Shown in pieces: positions 25,860 to 34,922 of a DNA stretch of 64,000 nucleotides. This DNA is from Pseudomonas sp. Leaf48. Its GTDB lineage: Bacteria; Pseudomonadota; Gammaproteobacteria; Pseudomonadales; Pseudomonadaceae. A program made the position numbers and the translations under genes. The notes under the pieces are model-generated. The model was given only the letters and a program-made list of their open reading frames with translations, was not told the DNA's origin and made no database searches. The stretch lies in contig NZ_LMLH01000031.1 in NCBI RefSeq assembly GCF_001421885.1, positions 2,436 to 66,435 of the forward strand, in the 5' to 3' direction. Numbering within the stretch: the first letter of the stretch is position 1; each line of letters begins with the position of its first letter.

Positions 25860-26839
25860 CGCGGCGCCCACAGATCAGGCAAGCCTGGGTCACTGACGAC
25901 GATCAGGCGCTTGAGCAGAACCTTCAAGGCTTGTGCGTCAGCGGCGCCGAGCTTGACCGAGAGGTCTTCTTCCACGGCCTTGGCTATTGCCAGTTGATGG
26001 AGTGAAACCTCGCGGCCCTGGGCCGTGAGGACAAAGCGGATCGAGTCTGCCGAACCCTCGAACGCGACCAGCCGCTGGCGTTCGAGAAAACGCATGCTTG
26101 CCAGGGTGACTTCGCGGCCGGTGTAGTTAACGAAAGTGTTGATTTCCTCGAGGGTCAGGTTGTCGCGAATGCACAAAATCGAAAGGACAAAAAACGTCTG
26201 CTCGTCCAGCTGCTGATTGTTGAGCAACTGGCGCAAGGCATTGAGCACCTGGTAATGGCCGCGCCCCAACAGGTAGCCGAGCAAGTCTTCGGTGTAGCTG
26301 CATTCCGGTGGCGGCGGTGTGGTCGCCAGGCGCAGCTCGCTGCGAGGCTTGCGCGTGGCCAGAGCATATTGGCCACTCTGGAACGCCAGCGGAGCCCGGT
26401 TGCTGTGATCGAAGGCGAGTACTTCACCGACAAAAATCACGTGGTCGCCACCTTCGTACTGGAACGCCGTACGGCACTGGAAGCGCGCCGTGCAATCCTG
26501 CAGCAGCGGTGCCTCGCTGACGCCATTATCGAGCTCGATTTCGGCGAATTTGTTCTCGCCCTGGGTAGCGAAACGTCCTGACAGGGTTTCCTGCTCCGTG
26601 GACAGCACGTGCACGTTCCAATGCTTGCCGCTGCTGAACACCGGCAGGCTGCGCGCTTGCTTGGACAGGCTCCAGAGCACCAGCGGCGGGTTGAGTGAAA
26701 CCGAGTTGAAGCTGTTGGCGGTGATGCCAACTGGCGAGCCGTCTTCGGACTGGGTAGTGATGATCGTGACCCCGGTGGTGAACGTGCCGAGCGCGGCACG
26801 AAATGCCTGGGGATCGAAGCTGATGTTTTGCATTGCCAT
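25856..26839 (-). CDS. Flavin reductase with C-terminal MarR-like domain
   Basis: A 327-residue protein. Residues 1-165 are a flavin reductase-like FMN-binding domain (FRAALGTFTTGVTIITTQ, then ITANSFNSVSLNPPLVLWSL), which would supply reduced flavin to a separate monooxygenase. Residues about 195-327 look like a winged helix of the MarR type (LSILCIRDNLTLEEINTFVN). The same layout occurs in the C1 reductase of Acinetobacter 4-hydroxyphenylacetate hydroxylase, where the C-domain is an effector-sensing inhibitor. Start at 26839 has GAGG six bases upstream. No oxygenase partner lies in the window. Confidence 0.8.
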   Translation of the reverse strand: MAMQNISFDPQAFRAALGTFTTGVTIITTQSEDGSPVGITANSFNSVSLNPPLVLWSLSKQARSLPVFSSGKHWNVHVLSTEQETLSGRFATQGENKFAEIELDNGVSEAPLLQDCTARFQCRTAFQYEGGDHVIFVGEVLAFDHSNRAPLAFQSGQYALATRKPRSELRLATTPPPPECSYTEDLLGYLLGRGHYQVLNALRQLLNNQQLDEQTFFVLSILCIRDNLTLEEINTFVNYTGREVTLASMRFLERQRLVAFEGSADSIRFVLTAQGREVSLHQLAIAKAVEEDLSVKLGAADAQALKVLLKRLIVVSDPGLPDLWAPR

Positions 26840-26899
26840 GACTGGCCTCATGGGGTGGGGTTTTCGTATGGCCAGTATTGGACGTTTGCAGGCCCTGGG

Positions 26900-26918
26900 C
26901 ATCGTCTCAACGGACTAA
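26900..26918 (-). promoter_or_regulatory. Island operator, site 1 (flavin reductase-MFS promoter)
   Basis: Minus-strand TTAGTCCGTTGAGACGATG, core GTC-N6-GAC. A -10-like AATACT lies at 26079-equivalent spacing (plus positions 26874-26879), which puts the site centre near -42. Its centre is 70 bases from the flavin reductase start. It lies 14 bases from site 2 in a divergent promoter. Confidence 0.75.
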
Positions 26919-26932
26919 CGTTGATATATGGC

Positions 26933-26951
26933 CTCGTCCGATTGGACGAGG
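26933..26951 (+). promoter_or_regulatory. Island operator, site 2 (aldehyde dehydrogenase promoter)
   Basis: CTCGTCCGATTGGACGAGG, the most perfect dyad of the set (cctcgtcc-gatt-ggacgagg apart from the ends). A weak -10 candidate TAGGGT is at 26973-26978. Centre 94 bases from the start of the aldehyde dehydrogenase. Confidence 0.7.
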
Positions 26952-27035
26952 CGGCGCAGCCATCCGCGAGGCTAGGGTGGCGCCAGGCGCATCGGGCGCT
27001 CAATGGCCATTGAGCCAACCTGCAAGGGGATAACA

Positions 27036-28472
27036 ATGAGTACAGCCACGTCTTGCGTTCATGACCTTTCCAGCCTGCTGGCGCTACAGAAAAGCGCTTT
27101 TGCCAGTGCCGGCAGAGTCGACGCCGACACCCGTCGCCAGCGCCTCCAGCAAGTGATCGACTTGTTGGTCCATAATCACCAGGCATTGACCACGGCGATC
27201 GACCAGGACTTTGGCGGGCGGCCTGCCGGGTTTTCATTGATGAACGACGTGCTGGGTGCACTGGCCTCGCTCAAGTATGCCCGTGACCATCTGCAGGAAT
27301 GGATGCAGGACGAACCGCGCGAGATGTTTGCCCCTTATGACCAGCTTGGCGCCAGCGCGTGGGTCATGCATCAGCCAAAAGGCACGGTGGGCATCCTGGG
27401 TACTTGGAACGCGCCGCTGTATACCTTGTTCAGTCCTCTGGCCTCGGCGCTGGCGGCCGGCAACCGCGCCATCCTCAAACCTTCGGAAGTAGTGCCACGC
27501 ACCGCCGAGCTGGTGGCGCGCCTGTGCGCCGAGCACCTCGACCCACTGGTGGTGGCGGTGGTCAACGGCGGGCCGGAATTGGGCGAAGCCTTCAGTAGCC
27601 AGCCTTTCGACCACCTGGTGTTCACCGGTAGCACGGCGGTTGGCCGGCAGGTAATGGGTAATGCAGCAAAAAATCTGGTGCCGGTAACCCTGGAGCTCGG
27701 CGGCAAATCGCCGGTGATCGTTTCGCGCACTGCTGACTTGAACAAAACTGCCTTCAGCATCGCGGCGGGCAAGATATGCAATGGGGGGCAGGTTTGCATC
27801 AACCCGGATCTGGTCTACGTGCCCAAGGTTCAACTTGAGTCTTTTCTCGATGCACTACGCAGCGCCTATCGCGATCTCAACCCGACAGTGGCTGGCAATC
27901 TGGATGTGGTGGCAGTGGTCAACCAGCGTCATCTGGATCGTGTCGAGGGCCTGGTCGAGGACGCGCAGGTGCGCGGTGCACGCATCGAGTGCCTGCCCGA
28001 ACCTCTGGCCCTGGATGCCCGGGAACGTCGTCGCCCGCTGCGGGTGGTGGTTGATCCGGCCCCGGACAGCCTGATCATGCATGAAGAAATCTTTGGCCCT
28101 GCGATGGTCGTGCTCAGCTATGACGACCTCGATCAGGTCATTGCTCAAATCAACTCCCGGCCACGTCCATTGGCGCTGTACTACTTCGGTGAGGATGCAC
28201 AAGAACAGCGTTATGTGCTGGAGCACACCCTGTCCGGCGGGGTCACGATTAACGACGTGATGATGCATGCCGCGATGCACGATGCACCGTTCGGCGGCGT
28301 CGGCGCCTCGGGCATGGGCCATTACCATGGTCGCGAAGGTTTTCTCGAATTCAGTCATATGCGCACGGTATTCAAGGCATCGACCCACGACCCGCGCCGA
28401 GAGTGGGGCTTGTTGCCGCCTTATGGCGAGCACTATCTGGCGGCCATGCTGGCCGGGGTAACCTGCGACTGA
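27036..28472 (+). CDS. Aldehyde dehydrogenase (coniferyl-aldehyde dehydrogenase-like)
   Basis: A 478-residue NAD(P)-dependent aldehyde dehydrogenase. The catalytic Cys is in NGGQVCINP near residue 252 and the Glu in TLELGGKSP near 218; the NAD-binding segment FTGSTAVGRQVM lies near 197. Overall it resembles CalB-type enzymes. In the island a fitting role is oxidation of an aldehyde released from a side chain by an aldolase, as Sad does in cholate degradation by Pseudomonas Chol1; this role is inferred. Start ATG 27036 after AAGGGGA. Own operator upstream. Confidence 0.87.
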   Translation: MSTATSCVHDLSSLLALQKSAFASAGRVDADTRRQRLQQVIDLLVHNHQALTTAIDQDFGGRPAGFSLMNDVLGALASLKYARDHLQEWMQDEPREMFAPYDQLGASAWVMHQPKGTVGILGTWNAPLYTLFSPLASALAAGNRAILKPSEVVPRTAELVARLCAEHLDPLVVAVVNGGPELGEAFSSQPFDHLVFTGSTAVGRQVMGNAAKNLVPVTLELGGKSPVIVSRTADLNKTAFSIAAGKICNGGQVCINPDLVYVPKVQLESFLDALRSAYRDLNPTVAGNLDVVAVVNQRHLDRVEGLVEDAQVRGARIECLPEPLALDARERRRPLRVVVDPAPDSLIMHEEIFGPAMVVLSYDDLDQVIAQINSRPRPLALYYFGEDAQEQRYVLEHTLSGGVTINDVMMHAAMHDAPFGGVGASGMGHYHGREGFLEFSHMRTVFKASTHDPRREWGLLPPYGEHYLAAMLAGVTCD

Positions 28473-28617
28473 TTTGAGCGCGGGGGCCTTAAGCCCCTAT
28501 CCGCTACATGAGACAGGCCATTGTTTATGTACAAGGGGCTGCGCAGTATCGCTATCGTTCGGCGTTGCTGGATTACCTGGTACTGGCGGTGGTCGACGGC
28601 ATGGGGAAAGTGGTCAG

Positions 28618-28749
28618 TCGGTCGAGAGTGTCTCGGCCGGTACCGCATCGTTGTCGGCCAACGCCAGGCATAGCGCGGCTGCCGCCGGGGACCTGGAATT
28701 GCTGGCGAGGGCGCTGGATCAGTTGTCGACACGCTTTAATGTCGCTTGA
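28618..28749 (+). pseudogene. Possible remnant of a chemotaxis transducer 3' end
   Basis: A frame ending at 28749 codes GQSVESVSAGTASLSANARH, then SAAAAGDLELLARALDQLST and RFNVA. This looks like the last ~45 residues of a methyl-accepting chemotaxis protein (Ala-rich helix ending in L..LV.RF.V). Upstream, 28474-28617, the sequence does not continue the match in any frame. There is no good start. The gap 28473-28838 otherwise holds a small hairpin (ggggccttaagcccc at 28482-28497) after the aldehyde dehydrogenase gene. Confidence 0.35.
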
Positions 28750-28838
28750 TCACCTGCCTTGGTCCATCCGAATGCCACTCCCACAGGGTACAAGTCCCCA
28801 ATCCCTTAACAACTCACCATCAGGGCGTGATCATCACC

Positions 28839-30407
28839 ATGGATAAGCACGAAAACGCACCACTCAACTTCACCACCGGCTGGCCGCGCCGTAGCGTACT
28901 CAAGGCTGGTGCCGTGGCTGTCGGCGTCGGGATTCTGGGGCGGTTTGCCGATGCCCGCGCGGCTGGACTGTCGGCCAGCGATTACCAGGCCATGGATGCC
29001 TGGGCCATGAGCCAGGCGATCCGCAGTGGCGAACTAAGCGCCGAGGACTTGTTGGCGGCGGCGCTTGCCCGCTATAACGAGGTCAACCCCAAGGTCAATG
29101 CGGTGAACATGCTGCATGAAACCTACGCCCGTACCTTGCTTGCCCAGCGCCGTGCTGCCGGCACCTACAACCATGGCACCCTGGCCGGTGTACCGCTGCT
29201 GTTCAAGGACCTGAACACCACGCTAGAAGGTACGATCACCAGTAATGGCAGCCGGATGTTCAAGGACTCACCGCCCGCTGCCCGCACCAGCACCCTGATC
29301 GCCCGCTACGAGCAGGCCGGTGCGGTAGCGTTCGGCAAGACCACGTCCCCCGAGTTTGGCTTGACCACCACTACCGAATCCCTGGCCTGGGGCCAGACTC
29401 ATAACCCCTGGAACCTGGCCATGAGCGCGGGTGGTTCTTCTGGTGGCTCGGCCGCTGCGGTTGCGGCGGGGATCGTTCCCGTGGCTCATGCCACTGATGG
29501 CGGCGGTTCGATTCGAATTCCCGCTTCGTACTGCGGCGTGGTCGGGCTCAAGCCGACCCGCTATCGCACCCCCAGCGGGCCACTGCATTTCGAAGGTTCG
29601 TTTGGCGCCAGTGCTGCCAATGTGGTGTCGCGCACAGTGCGCGATACCGCGCTGTTCCTTGATGCCGGTCAGGGTCATGAGGCGGGCAGCGCCTATTGGT
29701 GTCCGCCGTTGATTCGGCCTTATGTGGAGGAATTACAACGTGATCCGGGCAGGTTGCGCGTGGCCGTGGTGCGCCAATCACTGACTGGCGCCCCTCTGGA
29801 CCCGGCGATTGCCGCCACGCTGGAACAGACCATCAAGCAATTGTTGGCCCTGGGGCATCAACTCGATGAATTAAAGCTGAACATCGATCCGCGCCAGTTG
29901 TTCGGTGCCCACGGCACTGCGCTTGCCATGGCATTGCGTGTGCAGATTCATGACCGCGAGCAGGTACTCGGCCGGGCTGCCACGGTTCAGGATCTGGAGA
30001 AGATTACTTTGGTCAATCTCGAACGCTCGAAATCGACGAGCGGCGAAGACCTGTACCGCGCGCGGCAAGCGTTCGAAAGTATTGGCGCGACTATGGAGCA
30101 ACACTTCGAAGGCTACGACGTGATTCTGTCGCCGGTCACCGGCAGTCTGACTCCGAAGCTGGGTCTGTTGTCGCTTGATCAGCCTTGGGACAGCTACGCC
30201 CATCAGGCAATGGGCAGCGCCGGTTTCACCGTGATAGCCAATGTCAGCGGTCAGCCGGCCATCTCTTTGCCACTGGGCCACAGCGACGACGGTCTGCCGG
30301 TGGGCATGATGTTTACTGCTCGCCTGGGTGGCGAAGACGTGCTGCTGCGCCTGGCCAGCCAGTTGGAACAGGCCCATCCGTGGGCCGCAAGACGCGCTTG
30401 CTTGTAA
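28839..30407 (+). CDS. Amidase-signature hydrolase with a Tat signal
   Basis: A 522-residue amidase of the amidase signature family. The N-terminus has a twin-arginine signal (WPRRSVLKAG near residues 16-25, then a hydrophobic stretch to ADARAA), so it is exported folded. The Ser-cisSer-Lys triad is visible: Lys in LLFKDLNTT near 126, the Gly/Ser-rich GGSSGGSAAAVA near 205 and GGGSIRIPAS near 227. A periplasmic amidase in a steroid-like cluster could release glycine or taurine from conjugated substrates before uptake, but this is inference. No operator directly upstream; it may be read through from the aldehyde dehydrogenase gene. Confidence 0.86.
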   Translation: MDKHENAPLNFTTGWPRRSVLKAGAVAVGVGILGRFADARAAGLSASDYQAMDAWAMSQAIRSGELSAEDLLAAALARYNEVNPKVNAVNMLHETYARTLLAQRRAAGTYNHGTLAGVPLLFKDLNTTLEGTITSNGSRMFKDSPPAARTSTLIARYEQAGAVAFGKTTSPEFGLTTTTESLAWGQTHNPWNLAMSAGGSSGGSAAAVAAGIVPVAHATDGGGSIRIPASYCGVVGLKPTRYRTPSGPLHFEGSFGASAANVVSRTVRDTALFLDAGQGHEAGSAYWCPPLIRPYVEELQRDPGRLRVAVVRQSLTGAPLDPAIAATLEQTIKQLLALGHQLDELKLNIDPRQLFGAHGTALAMALRVQIHDREQVLGRAATVQDLEKITLVNLERSKSTSGEDLYRARQAFESIGATMEQHFEGYDVILSPVTGSLTPKLGLLSLDQPWDSYAHQAMGSAGFTVIANVSGQPAISLPLGHSDDGLPVGMMFTARLGGEDVLLRLASQLEQAHPWAARRACL

Positions 30408-30416
30408 CTTGACACA

Positions 30417-30446
30417 CTTGTGGGAGCGAGCCTGCTCGCTCCTGCA
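30417..30446. repeat. REP-type palindrome after the amidase gene
   Basis: cttgtgggagcgagcctgct then cgctcctgcag: an imperfect REP palindrome between the amidase gene and the next promoter. Confidence 0.65.
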
Positions 30447-30491
30447 GAGTCCGCATGACCTACAGGCAGATGTGTACAGCCAGGCCACCCT

Positions 30492-30510
30492 CTAGTCCAC
30501 TTTGACGATG
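30492..30510 (+). promoter_or_regulatory. Island operator, site 3 (KstD-like operon)
   Basis: CTAGTCCACTTTGACGATG. A -10-like GATCAT at 30532-30537 places the site centre near -43. The centre is 109 bases from the KstD-like start. Confidence 0.72.
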
Positions 30511-30609
30511 ATCCCATCCCCCCGCAGCCACGATCATGGACTGCACTCCGCCAGCGCACCCTGCGTGGTCGGCGGTTTATTCCTGACCTCAGCTAATGGC
30601 ATAACAACA

Positions 30610-32319
30610 ATGACGGCTCAAGTTCAGTCTCAGACCCACTACGACGTGATCGTCGTTGGTTCGGGCGCAGGTGCGATGACTTCGGCGGTGTTCCTCGCCG
30701 ACCAGGGTATGCGTGTGCTGGTAGTGGAGAAAAGCAACCAGTACGGTGGCACCTCGGCAATCTCCGGGGGCGGTATCTGGATCCCCAATAATCACTATTT
30801 CGCTCGCCAGCGAGGCAACGACAGCTACGTCACGGCGCTGACCTATCTCAAAGCCGCGGCAGGCGAACATGTCGATGAAACGCGACTGCGTGCCTACCTG
30901 GACAATGCGCCGAAGATGATCGAACAGCTCACCCGTATCAGCCGGGTGCGCTACGCGGTGGCGGCGAAATACCCTGATTATTATCCGCACCTGCCAGGGG
31001 CTCTGCCCGGTGGGCGGACCCTCGACCCGGAGATGTTCGACACCAGCCTGTTGGGTGAAGAACTGGAGAATCTGCGCAAACCGTCACCTTCAACCCTGCT
31101 GATGGGGCGCATTGCCTGGACCGCGCGCGATGCGCACAAGGCCATGGCCCGCAGTTTTGGCTGGCGCCTGCTGATCATGAAGCTGATGCTGCGCTACAAA
31201 CTGGACTTCAAATGGCGACGCAAGAGCAAGATGGATCGCCGCGCATCCCTGGGCAGTTCGCTGGTGGCCTCGTTGCGCCGCTCGCTCATGGACCGCGACG
31301 TGCCGCTTTGGCTAAACACCGATTTTTGCGGCCTGATTACCGACAACGAACGGATCAGCGGCGTCACCGTGCGGCGTGACGGCGTCGAGCTGCAACTGCA
31401 TGCACGTTTTGGGGTGATCCTGGCCTGCGGAGGCTTCGAACAAAACCAGATCCTGCGCGACCAGTACCTGCCCAAGCCGACCCGCAAGGCCTGGAGCGCA
31501 ACGCCTCCCGGCAACAACACCGGCGCAGCCCTGGAAGCCGGCATGGCCCAGGGCGCGGCCACCGCGTTGATGGATTGGGCCTGGTGGGCGCCGACCATTG
31601 CCGTGCCGGGAGAAGACAAGCCCCGGGGGATTTTTGCCGAGCGCGCGTTCCCCGGCGCCATCGTGGTCAACGGCCTGGGCCAACGCTTTGTCAACGAAGC
31701 GGCGCCGTACCTGGAATTCGTCGATGCGATGCACCAGGACAACCAGAAAACCGGCGGAAAATCGGTGCCGGCCTGGGTGATCTTCGACGCGCATTTCCGT
31801 TTCAACTACGCCATGGGCCCGCTGATGCCGGGCCAGGTCATGCCCGACAGCCGCCTGCGCAAAGAATGGCTCAACAACCTGTATTGGAAAGCCGACACCC
31901 TGGTCGGCCTGGCCAGGGAGATCGGCGTCGACAGTGCTGGCCTGGAAGCCACCGTCAACAAGGTCAACGGCTACGCCGAGAGCGGCGTGGACCTCGACTT
32001 CGCTCGTGGTGGCAACGTCTTCGATCGCTATTACGGCGACTGCAACATCAAGCCCAATCCTTGCCTGGCGCCCTTGAAAAAAGGGCCGTACTACGCCATG
32101 CGCCTGGACGCCGGGGACATCGGCACCAAGGGCGGCCTGTTGACCAACGAAAATGCCCAAGTGGTGCGCGATGACGGCTCGACCATCGCCGGCCTGTACG
32201 CCATCGGCAACTGCTCGGCATCGGTGATGGGCACTAGCTATCCGGGGGCAGGTGGCACCCTGGGGCCGGCGATGACCTTCGGTTATGTCGCCGCCAATCA
32301 CCTGGCCAGCCAGCGATAG
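30610..32319 (+). CDS. kstD: 3-ketosteroid dehydrogenase-like flavoprotein (KstD family)
   Basis: A 569-residue FAD enzyme. The N-terminal FAD motif is VVGSGAGAMTSAVFLADQG near residues 15-33. The C-terminal block GLYAIGNCSASVMGTSYPGA, then GGTLGPAMTFGYVAANH, is the KstD hallmark that lines the active site. KstD enzymes introduce the C1-C2 double bond in ring A of 3-ketosteroids; some relatives act at C4-C5. First of three tightly packed genes (8 bases to the next flavoprotein) behind an island operator. The ribosome-binding site is weak. Family assignment is firm, exact position of dehydrogenation is not. Confidence 0.83.
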   Translation: MTAQVQSQTHYDVIVVGSGAGAMTSAVFLADQGMRVLVVEKSNQYGGTSAISGGGIWIPNNHYFARQRGNDSYVTALTYLKAAAGEHVDETRLRAYLDNAPKMIEQLTRISRVRYAVAAKYPDYYPHLPGALPGGRTLDPEMFDTSLLGEELENLRKPSPSTLLMGRIAWTARDAHKAMARSFGWRLLIMKLMLRYKLDFKWRRKSKMDRRASLGSSLVASLRRSLMDRDVPLWLNTDFCGLITDNERISGVTVRRDGVELQLHARFGVILACGGFEQNQILRDQYLPKPTRKAWSATPPGNNTGAALEAGMAQGAATALMDWAWWAPTIAVPGEDKPRGIFAERAFPGAIVVNGLGQRFVNEAAPYLEFVDAMHQDNQKTGGKSVPAWVIFDAHFRFNYAMGPLMPGQVMPDSRLRKEWLNNLYWKADTLVGLAREIGVDSAGLEATVNKVNGYAESGVDLDFARGGNVFDRYYGDCNIKPNPCLAPLKKGPYYAMRLDAGDIGTKGGLLTNENAQVVRDDGSTIAGLYAIGNCSASVMGTSYPGAGGTLGPAMTFGYVAANHLASQR

Positions 32320-32327
32320 GAGGGTAT

Positions 32328-34028
32328 ATGTCAATGTCCGATAACCTTCCCGGCACCGAAGTGCTGCCGCCCTTGCAAGTGGCCCATGGCAACAGCCTGA
32401 CCTGGGACGAACAATGCGATGTGCTGGTCGTCGGCTGGGGCGCAGCAGGTGCCTGCGGCGCGCTGGAAGCCCGGGCCCATGGCGCCGACGTTCTGATCGC
32501 CGACCGCTTCACCGGCGGCGGCGCCAGCGCCAAGAGTGGCGGAGTAGTGTACGCCGGTGGCGGCACGCGCCATCAGCAGGCAGCGGGTTTCAACGACAGC
32601 CCCGAAGCCATGTTCGATTACCTCAAACACGAAACCCGGGGCGTGGTCAGCGACGATACCCTGTGGCGCTTCTGTGCCGATAGCGTGAGCAACCTGCAGT
32701 GGCTGGAAAGCCACGGCGCGCCTTACGCCCACCAGATGCCACCGGGTGGGGGCAAGACCTCATATCCGCCCGACGGCTACTTCCTCTATTACTCGGGTAA
32801 CGAACTGGTGCCTGACCACGGCGGTACCTTGCCGCCTGCACCACGAGGGCATCGCACCGTGGGCAAGGGACAGGGCGGCGCGGTGCTGTTTGCCCACCTC
32901 AAGGCAGCGTGCCTGAAGGCCGGAGCGAAGACGCTGTTGCAGGCGGCAGCGCGACGACTGGTGATCGACTCCCAGGGGCGGGTATTGGGTGCCGAGTTTT
33001 GGTGTATGCCCGAAGGTAGCAAGCAAGCGCAGTTGCATGCACGACTGGCCGCCCGTGCCGAACGATTGCAGAACTTCGCCCCTGGCTATTGCAACAAATT
33101 GCGCAAGAAGGTCTGCCAACTCGAACGGGATTTCGCTGAGCCACGTCGGGTGCGGGCGCGCCATGGGGTGATCCTGAGTACCGGTGGTTTCATCTTCAAT
33201 CGCCAGTTGCTCGAACAGCACGCGCCGAAGTTTCGGCGCAATTTCAAGGTCGGTGCCACCGGTTGCGATGGCAGCGGGTTGCGCCTGGGTGCCAGTGTCG
33301 GCGGCCAGGGGGCGGGACTTGAGCGGGTATCGGCCTGGCGCTTCATCAACCCGCCGTACAGTTGGCACAAAGGCATTGTGGTCAATCGCGAGGGGCGGCG
33401 CTTCTGCAACGAAGAAGTCTACGGCGCCACCCTCGGTCAGCCGTTGATGGAGGAGCAGGGTGGCAAGGCTTGGCTGGTGCTGGATGCGCCGTTGCGCAAG
33501 AAGGCGATCCGCGAAGCGCTGTTCGGCGGCTACTGGTGGTTCCAGAGTTTTCCGGCCCTGGCGCTGATGCTGTTCAAAGTGCGCAAGGGCAAGAGCCTGA
33601 GTGAGTTGGCCGAAGCGACGTGCATGGACCCCGCCGTATTGCGTGCCTCGGTGCTGGCTGCCAACGCCGCTGCCCGTGGTGAGGCACCAGAGCCGTTCGG
33701 CAAATCCGAAGGCGGGCGCCAAGTATTGGAACAGGGGCCTTTCTATGCCTGCGATATCTCCGTGACCAACCCGGTATTCCCCCTGGGAGCCCTGACTCTT
33801 GGCGGTTTGCGCGTGGATGAACGCAGCGGTGCGGTGCTGGATCAGCAAGGCCAGGCGATCGCTGGTCTGTACGCGGCCGGGCGCAGCGCTCTGGGGATTC
33901 CTTCGCACCTGTACATCAGTGGCCTGTCCCTGGCCGACTGCGTGTTCTCCGGCCGTCGAGCCGGTGCCGCCGTCGCCCGCTCGCACAACCAGCAACCGCA
34001 CACAACCCCCGCTTGGGAGGCAACATGA
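32328..34028 (+). CDS. FAD-binding dehydrogenase, fumarate reductase/KstD superfamily
   Basis: A 566-residue flavoprotein. FAD-binding Rossmann motif VVGWGAAGACGALEARAHGA near residues 35-55; second FAD-contact region GVILSTGGFIFNRQLL near 285; C-terminal GLYAAGRSALGIPSHLYISG near 515. It belongs to the same superfamily as KstD and urocanate/fumarate reductases but lacks the KstD C-terminal block, so it probably acts at a different ring position (for example a 4-ene dehydrogenase or reductase). AGGAGGG lies 3-9 bases before the ATG. Its stop overlaps the start of the next SDR gene. Confidence 0.8.
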   Translation: MSMSDNLPGTEVLPPLQVAHGNSLTWDEQCDVLVVGWGAAGACGALEARAHGADVLIADRFTGGGASAKSGGVVYAGGGTRHQQAAGFNDSPEAMFDYLKHETRGVVSDDTLWRFCADSVSNLQWLESHGAPYAHQMPPGGGKTSYPPDGYFLYYSGNELVPDHGGTLPPAPRGHRTVGKGQGGAVLFAHLKAACLKAGAKTLLQAAARRLVIDSQGRVLGAEFWCMPEGSKQAQLHARLAARAERLQNFAPGYCNKLRKKVCQLERDFAEPRRVRARHGVILSTGGFIFNRQLLEQHAPKFRRNFKVGATGCDGSGLRLGASVGGQGAGLERVSAWRFINPPYSWHKGIVVNREGRRFCNEEVYGATLGQPLMEEQGGKAWLVLDAPLRKKAIREALFGGYWWFQSFPALALMLFKVRKGKSLSELAEATCMDPAVLRASVLAANAAARGEAPEPFGKSEGGRQVLEQGPFYACDISVTNPVFPLGALTLGGLRVDERSGAVLDQQGQAIAGLYAAGRSALGIPSHLYISGLSLADCVFSGRRAGAAVARSHNQQPHTTPAWEAT

Positions 34029-34807
34029 TGAACCTCGATCAAACCAGCAAGAACGGACGGGTTAACGGTAAGGTCGCACTGGTCACCGGCGGCGCCAAGG
34101 GCATCGGCGCCGCCAGCGTGCGCCTGCTGGTGGCCGAGGGTGCCCAGGTGCTGATCAGCGACCTGGACGTCGAGGCAGGCCAGGCCCTGGCGGCTGAAAC
34201 CGGGCCCGCGGCAGCCTTTATTCGCCACGACGTCAGCAGTGAAGATCAGTGGCGCCAGGTTATCGACCATGTGCGCGAGTGCTACGGTCGCCTGGATATC
34301 CTGGTCAACAACGCCGGCATCCTGATCGCCGGCTCGATCGAAGAAACCAGTCTGGCTGATTGGCACAAGGTGATGCAGGTGAACGCCGACAGCGTGTTCC
34401 TGGGCTGCCGCGAAGGCATCGCGTTGATGAAGGACAGCGGTGGCTCGATCATCAACCTGTCGTCCATCGCAGCCCTGGCCGGGCGCGACGATTACCTCGC
34501 CTACAGCGCCTCCAAGGGCGCAGTGGCGGCGTTGTCGCGTTCGGTGGCGGTGATGTGCAGGCGGCGCAAGTACCGCATCCGTTGCAACACCCTGCACCCC
34601 GACGGCGTACTCACCGACATGACCCGCGGCGGCTTCCCCGAGGGTGTCGACCCTAACCGCCTGACCATCGACAGCGACCCGATGAACCGCATGTGCCGAC
34701 CCGAGGATGTGGCGGCCAGCGTGTTGTTCCTGGCCAGCGACGAGGCCCGGGCGATCAATGGGGTCGAGTTGCGTATTGATAGTGGGCAGATGGTGATGAG
34801 TATCTAG
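34028..34807 (+). CDS. Short-chain dehydrogenase/reductase (hydroxysteroid dehydrogenase-like)
   Basis: A 259-residue classical SDR. Cofactor motif VTGGAKGIGAAS near residues 19-30, NNAG near 90, and catalytic Ser (INLSSIAAL) with YSASK near 155-160. The C-terminus ends IDSGQMVMSI, as in 3-alpha/20-beta and 7-alpha-hydroxysteroid dehydrogenases. ATGs at 34025 and 34028 both overlap the previous stop; the latter is seven bases from GGGAGG and is preferred. Third gene of the KstD-like operon, so it likely interconverts a ring hydroxyl and ketone. Confidence 0.83.
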   Translation: MNLDQTSKNGRVNGKVALVTGGAKGIGAASVRLLVAEGAQVLISDLDVEAGQALAAETGPAAAFIRHDVSSEDQWRQVIDHVRECYGRLDILVNNAGILIAGSIEETSLADWHKVMQVNADSVFLGCREGIALMKDSGGSIINLSSIAALAGRDDYLAYSASKGAVAALSRSVAVMCRRRKYRIRCNTLHPDGVLTDMTRGGFPEGVDPNRLTIDSDPMNRMCRPEDVAASVLFLASDEARAINGVELRIDSGQMVMSI

Positions 34808-34836
34808 CGGCTCCTGAAACCGTCTTCTGATGTTCA

Positions 34837-34920
34837 CCCTGTAGGCGCAGCCTGCGGCAGCTCTACAGGGGATCGCAAGACCTGCAGAAATCCCTGTGGG
34901 AGCGAGCTCGGCAGACGAGC
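34837..34920. repeat. Two degenerate REP-type units
   Basis: ccctgtaggcgcagcctgcg with its gctctacagggg arm, then ccctgtgggagcgagctcgg. They separate the convergent SDR and enoyl-CoA hydratase genes. Confidence 0.55.
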
Positions 34921-34922
34921 GT

